Of a stretch of DNA of 18,911 nt, positions 1 through 10,552 are shown piece after piece (positions within the stretch are counted from its first letter, which is position 1; each line of letters starts with the position of its first letter). The DNA is from Saccoglossus kowalevskii (taxonomy: Eukaryota; Hemichordata; Enteropneusta; Harrimaniidae): assembly GCF_000003605.2 (NCBI RefSeq), contig NW_003134366.1, forward strand, positions 99,400-118,310. The letters are read 5' to 3'. Below the pieces are notes generated by a model. It saw nothing but the letters and a program-made list of their open reading frames with translations. It was not told where the DNA came from and searched no databases. Position numbers and translations under genes: made by a program.

Positions 1-1352
1 AACAGTTCAAGCTGCGTGATTTCCGCTTAATAAAATGAACGTAAAACAACGACAAACTCAGAGCTGCCCGTCAATTTACGTTGAAAATATACAACGGGCA
101 ACGTAGTATATCAGTTCTTTAAGTTCAGTGAATTTCCGCTGTTTACATTGGGCGTATCAAACGCGCAATTTCTAAATTTACGTCGTTTCAGTTTCGACGG
201 TTACGCGAGGGAAATTCGAACGTTTATGCACCCAAATATAAACAACGGATTTACTGCAAAACACGTTGCTAATCCGGCAAGCGGCTACGAAGGAAATTCG
301 AATTTTCATGCAGTGATGTCGTGTAAAATTAAATGTGTTGTGGAAAATACCTTGTTTGGTACTGCACCTTATGACACATATTTAATTTAAGGGGAGTAAT
401 GCAATCAACATTATGTGATACAAGTAAGTTGTTTTAACATTTTCTAGGTGTTTGGTAAATGAAACCTCAATTATTCAAATGAAATTGTACTGTTTACAGT
501 TTACCTATTGTTAAATTATCCCAATTGATCATATAAAGTAATTGAAAATGTAATTTAAACAAAAGACTTTATTTGAATATTTCATCAACGACGAAATATA
601 ACTATAAAGCATTTGGGTTAGTACAAAGACAGGTGGGAATTTTCTGCCAATTTGTATTCCAGACGGATTTATACTGACTGCATGATGCAAAAAGACATGA
701 GACAGTGACATTTCTTTTTGCGAAGATGCTAATTTATATATCAATAATGCAACAAAAACAATAGAATGCCCAAATCCAATGCACTTCAATTCATTAGGGG
801 CGCTAAACCAATTTACCAATGTTGAAAGTTCAAATCTGGACATATATGAAATATGGTGCTCACAGATAAATGGAAATAAAAATGTGTTTCATGCAATATC
901 CAAGATGGCGATCGAACCATATGACTGATCTCAAAATCGGTTGATTAAAGCACGCATAAAGAACAAATTCTGTAGACAAGAATGTTGTAGACAAGACAAT
1001 AGTACTGGAAATGAAATCACCATGCTTTAATACCTCCTGGCTTTAATACCTCTCGAAATAATTACAAGAAACAAAGCACAGAAAAATACAATAAATAAAT
1101 TCACTAAAATAAGGGATTGCCTAGAGAAGTGTGCATTGATGATAACTCACAATGATGAATAAATACAAGAATCGTGCTTGCGGAGAAACGTTCTTATTTT
1201 GAAGTGCATCGCTGATAGCAGGAGATCGCAGAGAAGTTCACACAAGTCTCACAGAATGATGATTGAAGCCTAGAGCACTTGTCTCACAATTTCGCAGCAG
1301 CAAACACAGGGTATTCAGTCGAAATGATGAACCCCAACTGTCCTCAGTCTAG

Positions 1353-1391
1353 CCTATTTATAGGCCCACCCGAGTTTCCACATGAGCCAAT
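1353..1391 (-). promoter_or_regulatory. Candidate TATA-box promoter with nearby CCAAT box, reading leftward
   Basis: On the minus strand CCTATAAATAGG (1353-1364) is a near-consensus TATA box. A CCAAT pentamer lies on the plus strand at 1387-1391 (ATTGG on the minus strand), 25 bases upstream of the TATA box. Transcription would start near 1325-1330 and run toward lower coordinates. No convincing coding exon follows. The arrangement fits either a host promoter or the U3 region of an old LTR. The call rests on motif match only. Confidence 0.4.
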
Positions 1392-2481
1392 CAGAATGTG
1401 GTCTTGCTAGCAGCTGTCTAACGCAGACAAGTCAGTAGATCGTAAACATTCTTTGTCACGCAAATCGGAAGCACGCCTGGTAGATTCCAATTGTCGTTTC
1501 AGGGTTGTAAACAAATATGACTTGTCAAACACCTTTATGACAGTTACCACACGGCAATGCACACTGTTTCTTCCAATGATTCCATTTACACTTCCTTTGG
1601 AGGTAATATGACAAAAACAATAATAATAATAGAGGATGCTGACATTGCTCCTCGTCAGGATTGAACATGGCACATTTTTAAAGTCCAATAATAAGCGTCA
1701 ACTACCAATAAATTTACATTTCTCAAAATTAGAAGAAAAAAATATAATTCTGAGCATTTCTGCTTTAATTGCTATAACTGCTATAATTCCATGATGCTAT
1801 GTATATACCAGAGCATGCACAGTAGTTTTGAAGCTGGAAGGATAACTGAATAAGTTTTGTGGTAACATTGTTGTTATTTATATTGAATTTACTAGATTCT
1901 CAGTCATGTAAACTATATAGGCATATGATCAAAGATAACTTGCTCTTACGAGATAAAACTGAGCGGAAACACAATTGTTTAACCATGCTATAGTCCCATG
2001 CAATCCACTAACTCAATAAATTGTTGTGAGATCTCTAGAAGTTCAATGTCAAAGATAATCAGACATGCATTGACAGAATGTAATTTGTTTTGTTTTTTTC
2101 AAATGCAGAGTTCGGGTAGGGTTTTAAGTCTCTAAACACGAAACTAGTAGTGGTTGTTTCACCAATAAGCGTATGCTAATACATTTGTATAGGTTATCCC
2201 CATAGTTTGCACACCAGGTACAGTGAGGCATTTCCATCGAAAGTCGTTATAGTTTTAATCTTGATTTAGTTGAACAGAGACTTCTTCCATAGAATAGCTG
2301 TCGCACGATATGGAAGCCCATCAAGTAAGTCATTGTCTTTATATCAATGGCGGAGAAACTAAACGTGTGAAAGTTAGGTCGTTGTAAATGAAGTATATTA
2401 AGTCGTCATTATCAAAACAAATATTGTGATTATTTCACGAATTCTTCACAACTGAGGAGATGGAGTTAATATACTTTCATG

Positions 2482-2529
2482 AAACTCCACTTATTTAATA
2501 TATTTTCTTAAACTCCACTTATTTAATAT
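2482..2529. repeat. Two-copy tandem repeat, 28-bp period
   Basis: AAACTCCACTTATTTAATAT occurs exactly at 2482-2501 and again at 2510-2529, separated by 8 bases. GGAGTT at 2462-2467 is complementary to AACTCC inside the first copy, so the array could also form a small hairpin. This is seen directly; no function is implied. Confidence 0.8.
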
Positions 2530-2533
2530 CCAT

Positions 2534-2735
2534 TTAAAGCGCAACTCTCTATAAGAACACGTTTTAAATGTTAATCCAACGATGGTAATACATGTATGTC
2601 TATCAGTGGAATTTTTCTTAGATTGTAACACGTCTTACCATTGTAACGACATACATTGAATTTAATTTTAATATAGTTGAATTAACTTGTAATATGTGTT
2701 AAAACGCAATCCTATATAGAGTCACGTTTTAAGTG
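2534..2735. repeat. Diverged direct repeat of about 37 bp, 165 bp apart
   Basis: The 37-base blocks at 2534-2570 and 2699-2735 align without gaps, sharing the starts TTAAA.CGCAA and the core CACGTTTTAA. They lie just before the left edge of the DIRS-like relic. They could be part of that element's terminal region or an unrelated minor satellite. Confidence 0.45.
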
Positions 2736-2850
2736 CAGATTAATTAAACTCAATTACAATGCAATTCTATGTTGAATTAATAGTCCAGTCAATTTATGGT
2801 TTGACCCATCGCAAAATGCAATCGCTGCCTTTGCACAGCAGAATTCGGTT

Positions 2851-3315
2851 TTGGCTGTTTACACTTGGTGCACCACCAACTTGGTTATGCAGGCTGGACC
2901 TCCCCCACCCACTTCTTTTTTGAGGATGGAAGGAGCAGTCTCGGTGCTTCAGAATCCCACTGACCAGTTGGTACAGGTGAGACCCGCGAGCAAGTTTGGC
3001 TTCCGCCAAGGGCAAGCGGTAAGTACTCCAAGCTGAGAAAACGTAACGACCAAAGTCGGCACCCACTGGCCAGAAGTAGCCAGGAGGCAAGCGTCCCTGC
3101 TCTTCAGGGGAGGGAAGAGTGGCGACGCCCCCCGAAGAAGGGACAAGGTGTTCCCACTCTTCCTCGGGGGTCGCCCACCCAGCTCGCAGGGGAAGCAGTT
3201 TTGATGCTTCCGCTTGCGACCTGGGGGATTGACATATGTTCGGCGAGAGTCGGAACCTATCAACTAATATAGGCCTTGCAGGGTCTCACCTCTGCGGAGG
3301 AGAGATCACCCAGAT
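2851..3315 (+). pseudogene. DIRS gag-like C-terminal remnant
   Basis: The frame from 2851 to 3036 contains a segment reading AVSVLQNPTDQLVQVR, similar to the region of DIRS Gag proteins shaped like AV.LLGNA...L...RR. It stops at 3034-3036. After the stop the same frame continues into a basic, Gly/Arg-rich stretch (about 3070-3180), as is usual just before the DIRS reverse transcriptase. The family match is weak and based on pattern memory. Further stop codons follow before the reverse transcriptase begins. An unrelated spurious frame is the main alternative. Confidence 0.35.
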
Positions 3316-4620
3316 TTGGAATCGGCAAACCCACACATCTCTGTCGCACTGTATTCCAGTTTGGAGGTAGTGCGTAACCGACCCCTGGTGGCAATACACG
3401 GTTACAAGATCCCGCTGCAATCTCCAACCCCTGGCACCAGCCCCTGTTCGGGGCACTACCAGGTGACCCCCGCAAAGCTGGAGCAATCCAACAGTTTGCT
3501 TGCAAAGGGCGCTATATAAAGGATAGGGAACTGGGCGTTAAATCTGGGGTTCTACTCACAAGTATTGGTGGTTCCAAAGACTACAACTGAGACTACAGGT
3601 GACTGTGCCCCATTCTGGACTTAAGTAGACTAAATCAGTATGCACTTTCTGGAAACGACGAGCACCATATTATTCTCCATACTCTGTTTTTACTGGTTAG
3701 CCTCGCTAGATTTTAGCGATACTTACCCGCACATACCGATATATGCAGTGAGTCAGCGACTCCCTCGATTCGCCCAGTTGGGCCAAATAGTCGAGCGTGG
3801 TACACATCACATGTAACAAGATAGCTGGTTGCTACACAACCCAACATGGGGTGGTTGGTCAAACAGTAAAACACCAGATTTGTTAGACCAGTTGTGCTTC
3901 CTAGTAAATCGAGCAAACGAGCTTGGTCTGGTTGCCGCAGAACTGTTTCCTAAGCGACCTAGTCAGCATTCCCTCTGTGTCCTTCCAAGAACTAATGCGG
4001 ATCATTGGAATGATGTCAGCAGTTTGCAGGTTAGTTCCCCCGGGCCGCATTACGCAGGCGCCCATTACAGCACACTTTTGTTGCAACACCAGGCTCGCTT
4101 ATGGGAACTGGAGAGTCATGTAACACTCTCGGACCAAATGAGCGATGCCTTGCCCTGGTGGTTGGCAATTGCCAACCTCAGGCAGGGGGTCCCCTTGTAC
4201 CTACTCACAATGGCTGCGACTCTGGAAACGGATGCCTCCCTCACATGTTGGAGAACGTACCTAATGGACGAACAAGCCCAATGGAAAATATGGCTCCTGC
4301 ATTAGATTCAGGACGATCATATTAACAGGCTCAAACTGAAAGAAGTTTGCTTAGCACTACTTCACTTTCGTCCATAGTTTGAAACAACGGAGTCTTGCTT
4401 CACACGTACAACACAGCAGTGTTCTCCTATAGCTACAAGGAGGGGGAACCAGATTCCCATAGTTGTCAGTCCTAGCGAAGCTTAGGGGTGAGAAACAGTC
4501 AAGGGGTGAGAAACAGTGAAGCAGACGCCCTCTCGTGGCGGCTCCAACTCCAGAACACGGAGTAGCGGATACCCCAATGGGTAACCTCCAGACTGTTTCG
4601 GCAGTGGGACGGCCCAAGGA
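3316..4620 (+). pseudogene. DIRS-like reverse transcriptase / RNase H, broken
   Basis: The N-terminal motif GYKIPL is near 3403. LDLSRLNQYALS (3615-3650) matches the conserved DIRS RT segment before motif A, and DFSDTYPHIPI (from 3709) is motif A with its aspartate. The motif C region follows at 3811-3831, but a TAA stands at 3814 and the second aspartate of the DD pair is replaced (GAT AGC, Asp-Ser). Motifs A and C are only about 37 codons apart, shorter than in family members I know, so motif B seems deleted. The segment LLDQLCFLVNRANE follows. The RNase H start, TDAS, lies at 4231, and a later Ser-Arg-Gly-Gly segment near 4525 resembles the family's end of RNase H. Several frameshifts and stops show that the gene is dead. 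I am fairly sure of the DIRS family and unsure of the subgroup. Confidence 0.7.
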
Positions 4621-5039
4621 TAGATCTATTCACCATACCCCGGAACGCCAAGCTCCCAATGTACACGAAACTCCTACCAACTCCAGGAGCCTGGGTCAGG
4701 GACAATTTGTCGACCCCCGTGGACCCACATGGACGTGTAAGCTTTTCCTCCCTTCCCGCTATTCACTGGGTACTGGAGAAACTCGACAGGAGCACATCTG
4801 CACTTTGAAGCGGGTGGCGTCCAATGGGCCAAGCAAAGTCTCGTTTCCATGACTGTTGGAAATGTTAGTCGAAACACCAGGGATGATTCTGACTTCCGAA
4901 TGGCGCACTTCCTTTGAGCCCAGTGGTGTACCACTTACACGCATCAAGGCTCTCAGTTGCCAACGTCCTGGCCGGGGCGAACAGGGATCCCACTAACACA
5001 GCCTACGCCTCGAAATGACGTGTGTACACTGATTGGGAG

Positions 5040-5260
5040 ATCCATGCCATCCCTTGGTTGGCCAGACAGCTGACTTTTCGTCCATCATTTGAACAAAATG
5101 GACTTGTCCTTTTAGCGATTGTTGGCTATAGGTCAGCCTTGTCACCCACTATTGGGGTTCTTTGGGGACGAGGCTAGCCAGTTGTCTTACCATTAGAAGA
5201 CTGTTTACTGTTTAATCAGAGGCCTATACCCTGAACAAAGGAACTAACCATTTGGCATTA
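5040..5260 (+). pseudogene. Possible DIRS tyrosine recombinase N-terminal fragment
   Basis: One frame reads through a segment including VGYRSALSPT and, about 90 bases on, a stretch ending NQRP. This recalls the N-terminal SAM-like region of DIRS recombinases, in which a short GYRSA(L/I)S helix is common. The position after the RT/RNase H remains is also correct. The catalytic half, with its Arg...His-x-x-Arg...Tyr residues, is not visible, and the sequence turns AT-rich after about 5335, so the element appears truncated there. Evidence is a few residues plus context. Confidence 0.4.
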
Positions 5261-5335
5261 CGGGAACAACACGTTATTAACCTAGCCACGAATAACATGA
5301 CTTGCTGAGGCAGTTACTCGGGTGCGACAAAATGT

Positions 5336-8300
5336 CGACGTCATGTAGAGTTTGCTTACTTTTTTTGGGATATGGGTCGTTAAAGAGTTAGGCATTGCCT
5401 TCTAATCTAGCTTATCTAAGACAAAGTACTCATAAATACTTTCTTATGCGTGGAGCTATTTTTTTGTTTTTCACGATGTGTTCCTTATATACTCAATATT
5501 TATGACAATAAACAATTGAAAATGTCATTTAGTTTAGAGCTTCGTGGAATTGTCTTTATCGTCATATTTTAACATGAGTATTCAATCTGGAACAATCTCT
5601 TCACTTCCCTCTTATGCGTAGGAATATGTCTTAGTCTTATAAAAACAACTGGTGTCCAGTTGATATTTCAGATACGGCATTTCGTCGAACTTTATAAAAG
5701 CGTACATGATTTGCTAATTTTCCCGTAATTGTATCAGTATGGCCACTTTTTTTAGAGTGGTCGAAAAGTTATGATGTGTCTCCCCGCCTGATATGGTGCG
5801 CCAGAAAACTCCTGTAACTGAGAGAAAGTAAAATTATTGTACTCTTTTCCGTTTATATTGTTCTAAGACTTATTTTAAATGATCACGAAAAATGTGTATG
5901 ATTACGATCGTGCTATAGTAACACAAACGCGCACTCCACGTGATCTGACAGGTCAATCGATGTCTAAAAGTAGTTCCAGTCAGTCCACATTTGTTTACAA
6001 ATTGTTATGTGGCATAAGATAACAATCTTTATAAATTAAATAAGACTAATCTCCTGATCAATAACTGATAACCCAGAGTTAGCGGAACCAGCGCAATATA
6101 AACGTTACCTTGATAATGGCATTGTGTTTTTCCCCGAGTGTTCAATTAATAGAAGCTGACATTTTTGGACTAACGTTATGTAATTGAAACACAAGCCACA
6201 AGTATTAGATGGCTTACAGAAGAGGCTATAGTTAATATGGGGAAATAATTTGCTTGAGCCATTGGTAAAATTATGGAATTGATTTTGCTGTGACAATGTA
6301 TACATGTATGAACAATTATGTGAATATGGTATTGTGTGTTATACGAAGTAGGTGATGTTTCAAGTCTTTTGGTTATGTCATTTGAATCAAGAGGGTACTT
6401 GATCGTAACGAATGATTATATTTGTTCTTTGACAGTGAATGGCTTATTTGTACTTGACTGTGACCCACCCACCACTCGATTGTAATTTGGCCAGTTGCTA
6501 TTATACATCACTAGCAGACTAGTTGGAAGACAACCTGGTAAAATAGTGTGAATAAAATAATCGTCTGTAATGAACAAGGAAATAATAAAGTTTTTATTTT
6601 TTATTTTAACCAACAATAAACAACAAGTTTACAAAAAACATTCGAGTAAAAATAAAGTCAAAATAATTGCCAAGTTTAAGCAGTAGGAGGTACACGTGAT
6701 GGTTGAATTATCTCGCCTAGAAGAAAATAAAAATAAGTAAGTGGTAAGGATTATATCAAGGTAATGAATGATTTGAGTAAGGTGTTGAGAAGAGGAATGT
6801 TCAATAGGAAGAACATAGATAATGCTTTGGGAATGATTGGACTTTCCATAATTAAATCTTGAGGCACATTGCAAATAACTGACGAGAGGATGCTGAAAGC
6901 ACTACTGTGCATTCAAGCATCTTCTTATTGCAAATAAACAAAGGTTATGCATATTTACATTATAATGAGGTAAATTAGTGTTGTCAACAGAGTGTCATTA
7001 TTAAATCTGGTATGATGTGCATGAAACGACTCATGGTGCAAAAGCGCTGACGGAAGACCCAAATGATAGGTATCACCACCAACAACAAATTTGGTAGTAG
7101 TCATATTGTCGAAAATATTATATCTTGTTGTCTGTATATATGCAGCAACAATAAACTGTACAAAACCAGTAGTTTACAACATTGTACAAGACAGTATTAT
7201 AGACCCATATCATGCAAAGTTACAGGGTGTCGTACAAATATACCCCTTACTTTTAGGCTATTGTATGTTCATGCAACTGTCCATTCAGAATGAATCGGAA
7301 ATAAAGTAGGTGCAAAGAAACTATATGAAATGGAATTGTACTTCATAGGAATACCATTGATGGTATCAATGCCACCAGACTGATAGAAATCATAAAATTA
7401 ATGAATTTATCGCATGGCAATGGCAATGTGCCATCTGACATATAACCTGAGTGAATTGACCATGTGCAAAGACAGCACTGTTGGTTTGCATAAGACAACC
7501 CACACACATGCTACAAGAAGTAAAATCCTAGTATCACCAATGACAGGGTTGTAAATGAGTCAACATCAAACCAGAAACATAGAATGTAAATGCATGGACC
7601 TGTTTGTACAGAATCCCAGTTCATCCCTCATTATTTATGTGGATCATGTTAAAAAGATCTCAAACCATTATGAGGCCAATGAAAAACAAATTTGGTGTTT
7701 CCAGTATTAGAGTAAAAAATATTGGGTAGTTAGGCAGGGATTTTATTATTTTAGATTTATTTTTCCCCCCAACATGTTCAGTCCACATCAAATACAATCA
7801 TTTTAAACAATTGTTTTTTACATGATGATATTAATATCAACTTGTGTTCAATAAAAATAAAATTTGGCCTTATTAACCAATGACAACACATGTCATTAAG
7901 GTGCGTGGCATGAACTGTTGATCGATGGCACCATTTCAAGAATGGCAGCTGGTGACAGCAAAACTTTCACTGATGTACATGTGCATGTAGATATCAGCAC
8001 AAGGAATTGGCCCCTATCAGTTTCTGCCTAATAAATGACAGTTATGTACATTCCTGCTGTGGCCATTTACCTACAATAGCAACATCACAAGCATGATAAA
8101 AGCACTCTGATGTACACATTGCAGCTCTTGCTGTTTCTTGCACGTGACAAAAATACGCCTGAATCACAAGAAAATTGTAGTGGGCCAGTATTATACAGTG
8201 TGTGGTAGCATATGCCGAATAATCAATGCCGTGGTCACAAATGATTAATCATGACGACACACTTCATAGACACTATAACATTACATTAATGGGCAAAGAC

Positions 8301-8570
8301 TATAAATCATATCCATGCACTAGACATGGCTACACCCGAGGTCATCATTTTGCCAATGCCATTCTTGCAATTTCATTAATGCTGGCTGCATAGAACAGAC
8401 TATTAATGCACAAGTATTTACACATATCGGCCTTATTTTTGTTTTAGATGATATTTTATTGAGATGCATCGTGACAACTGTGGCCGTGAAGGACCAGTAG
8501 GTTAGGTAATTTTTACTAGTCGCACCGTGCATGTGCACAACACACAAATCATGCGAGTTCACAGGCCATA
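5336..8570. other. AT-rich non-coding stretch, no supported gene
   Basis: Open frames are below about 85 codons, scattered on both strands and without domain features. Small inverted repeats are present: GGCCACT with AGTGGTC around 5741-5762, and a pair of overlapping palindromes at 7351-7371. Poly-A and poly-T runs and AATAAA hexamers are frequent, as expected from composition alone. I see no RNA gene. Confidence 0.6.
7351..7371. repeat. Two overlapping short palindromes
   Basis: ATACCAT-TG-ATGGTAT (7351-7366) is a perfect inverted repeat with a 2-base centre. CATTGAT-GGT-ATCAATG (7355-7371) is another with a 3-base centre and shares most of the same bases. They could form mutually exclusive 7-bp hairpins. 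No function is claimed. Confidence 0.6.
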
Positions 8571-8632
8571 GGCCTAATAAATCGCTGGCATCATTTATGT
8601 ACGATGCAATATTTGGCGATTTATTTTTGGCC
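8571..8632. repeat. Inverted repeat with nested hairpin
   Basis: AATAAATCGC at 8577-8586 is perfectly complementary to GCGATTTATT at 8616-8625. GGCC lies just outside both arms (8571-8574 and 8629-8632). Inside the loop GCATC and GATGC can pair again. The structure could be a cruciform or the core of a small palindromic MITE, but no target duplication was recognised. Confidence 0.5.
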
Positions 8633-9388
8633 ATTAGATTCCCTGATTCATGACATCATGTGCCAATAAATCCTGAAAATCGGCTTTGCTAATCGATGAG
8701 TCGTTTAGTTCAAAACACTGAATGATCATAGCATGGTGTGCAGAGTTTTATAGGTAAAGCAATTGTTAAGAATATTTTAAAATTTGTGGAAAAGGGCAAG
8801 AGCTCTTACCTTCTATTAGTACAATGTCTGTACGGCGTCCTGGGCTGACGAGCAAAATAAACTACGTCATCGAAAGATGCGTGTACGTGTACTGTAGACA
8901 ATTTCCATGACGCTGCATTGCATGCGTAGAGTCGACGTCACGATTTTTGCGTATCAATTTTTCTATGCTTTTTTCAACAAATAATTCACTTTTTTCTCCT
9001 GGGAAAACGTCGTCAATCTTATTTTATTAACCTGAACATTGTCTTGACAGCGCAAATTATAGCCAAATAAGCGTCTTTGATTGATTTCTGGCACCCAAAA
9101 TTGATTCTCGTCTCAGTCCTCATTACGCGTTTAGGAATGACCTGGTGATCCAAAATTGACCTCGCATGAAAATACTGCCGCCTACAGCGGGTCCCGGGAT
9201 CATTGCGTCAAGTGAGGAAGTTAGGTTACACTCTTTTAATGGGTTGTACCCGTACTGTGACTTATTGGTTGTGTTGGCCGCTCTAAGCACTTTTAAAGTG
9301 GAAAACAATCTTCCTACTCACCCTCGCCTCAGGTAGGTGTCAGGATGAACTAGGGGTCCTGTCCTTCTCGGACGGGTGTGTCGCCTTT
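8633..9388. other. Non-coding stretch before the CXC-like relic
   Basis: No open frame here is supported. If the cysteine-rich relic downstream belonged to a longer gene, earlier exons or a decayed 5' part could lie here, but I could not recognise any residues of it. Nothing else stands out. Confidence 0.5.
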
Positions 9389-9669
9389 ATGGACAATCAA
9401 GTCGTGATAAAGACACGAATTGGGTTTCTCGCCAGCAAGCAAATCCTAAGACGCAATCCACAACCGATCGTAATTCCTGTAATGACTGACAAGGAGGCAG
9501 CACCTGAATTTCTCCTGTGGACAGTTAGATGCAACTGCTCCACAGACGCAGTCTCAGATGTACCTGCAGTAAGCACAACCTTGAATGTTCTGCAGTTTGT
9601 GGTCAATGTCGGGGATCTGAATGCACAAATGTAGTTCAGATATCTGATGAAGATAGCGATGACAATTAG
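9389..9669 (+). pseudogene. Cysteine-rich (CXC/tesmin-like) C-terminal tail of a multi-copy invertebrate protein, frameshifted
   Basis: One frame (from an ATG at 9389) reads through PVMTDKEAAPEFLL and then CNCST (from 9530). A shift near 9545 moves the reading into the +1 frame, which continues with closely spaced cysteines, including RCTCSKHNLECSAVCGQCRG, and ends in an acidic tail before TAG at 9667-9669. The shift is explained by one missing base at a cysteine codon, since the cysteine spacing then fits on both sides. The pattern of an APE.LL segment, then C.C...C....C.C...LEC...C..C.G..C.N and an acidic end, recurs in many uncharacterised, probably transposon-linked proteins of invertebrates and resembles the tesmin/TSO1 CXC domain. 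The parent protein's function is unknown to me. The start at 9389 is arbitrary because the upstream part is not recognisable. Confidence 0.6.
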
Positions 9670-9858
9670 CAATTACATTAACAATAAACAATAAACTTTT
9701 AAACAGAATTATAACTGCTTATACAGTTTGTTAAATAAAACAAAATAGTTTTTAAAGTTAAAAAGTTACGTTTGAATGGTCTATTATGTATATAGTATAG
9801 CCGATTTGTAGATCCAACCAAGGTGGTTTCATTCCTATAGTTTTTCTTTTAGATGTGA

Positions 9859-10220
9859 CGGCCATGTTGGATTTATGCAGATGAAGCATCCGTCTACCCA
9901 TATTTTCTGTACTGTACGATCCTGTTTAAAATTGTATTCAAGCATCTAAAACTTATTACTTATGCCACATAGAAGAAAAGGCGGAAGAGAAGTTACATTA
10001 CATTAAATAATTATATTATCGCGGCCATATTGGATTGATGGTAATTGTCACGTACCCAATCAACACATTTGGCACTCTCATACCTTCTCCGACTAAAAAT
10101 AGTACCATAACATCATGATTTATTAAAAGACCTCATCTAGAACTAAATATATGTCCAAATAGTTATATTTCAATGTTGTAAAAATGTGCAAAATGGCCAT
10201 TTTGAATATATGCAAATTAG
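9859..10220. repeat. Three spaced GGCCAT (YY1-like) motifs
   Basis: CGGCCATGTTGGATTTATGC (9859-9878), GCGGCCATATTGGATTGATG (10021-10040) and a third weaker unit starting AAATGGCCATTTTGAATATA (10191-10210) follow each other at about 162 and 172 bases. On the minus strand the first two read close to the YY1 consensus AANATGGCNGC. They lie in a non-coding stretch directly after the CXC-like relic and may be its 3' region. Binding is untested. Confidence 0.45.
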
Positions 10221-10506
10221 GTATATTTTGGAAGCCTAGCTTTTCCTAGACTTATAGTATGTCAATCTAGATACCTTTCCGAAAAGCACTGTGAAGAAAT
10301 TATTTCTGTTGCAATTTGTGGCGGGTTGGCCCCCTTTTTTGCTAGAATGACTGGACTATAAAGTAAAATTGAATAAACTGTTACTGAACATTGAAATGTA
10401 TGTACTTGTCTTAAATTCGATAAAATTGTAATATCAATCGTGAAAATAGCGAGGGTCGTCACTTGGTAAGTGTAAAGTTACATGACAGTCTCTACAACGT
10501 TGATAC

Positions 10507-10552
10507 CACACACACACGCGCGCGCACGCACGCCCCCCCCCCCCCACACACA
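10507..10552. repeat. Microsatellite: AC/GC alternating run followed by C13
   Basis: An uninterrupted alternating purine-pyrimidine run (AC repeats, then GC repeats, then ACGC) is followed by 13 cytosines at 10533-10545 and a short ACACACA. Alternating GC/AC is the classic Z-DNA-forming sequence. The array is also prone to length variation and sequencing error. Confidence 0.9.

Larger units (their letters stand above)
1..2789. other. AT-rich non-coding stretch, no supported gene
   Basis: Open frames here are short, mostly lack an ATG start, and show no recognisable domain. The stretch contains a promoter-like cluster on the minus strand near 1355-1391 and short repeats: an 11-nt unit repeated at 971 and 986, a 13-nt unit at 1024 and 1040, and a 20-nt unit at 2482 and 2510. 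Otherwise I see only AT-rich sequence. Host intron or intergenic DNA and very old transposon remains are both possible. Confidence 0.6.
2790..5335 (+). mobile_element. Degenerate DIRS-like (tyrosine-recombinase) retroelement
   Basis: A visibly G+C-richer island sits in AT-rich DNA and carries, in DIRS order on the plus strand, pieces of a gag-like C-terminus (about 2880-3200), reverse transcriptase (about 3330-3990), RNase H (about 4130-4620) and possibly a tyrosine recombinase (about 5040-5260). Each piece is in a different frame with stop codons between, so the copy is dead. DIRS elements integrate by a tyrosine recombinase rather than a DDE integrase and have inverted or split repeats instead of normal LTRs. 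I could not find such termini here, so both edges are estimates from base composition and coding similarity. Identification rests on remembered family motifs and not on a database search. Confidence 0.7.

Noticed and set aside
148-390. Open frame of 80 codons on the plus strand
   Set aside because: It starts at TTG, has no domain or conserved feature, and lies in AT-rich DNA where such frames arise by chance.
6105-8634. Several 60-100 codon open frames on both strands
   Set aside because: No ATG context, domain, or splice-linked continuation could be recognised; composition explains them.
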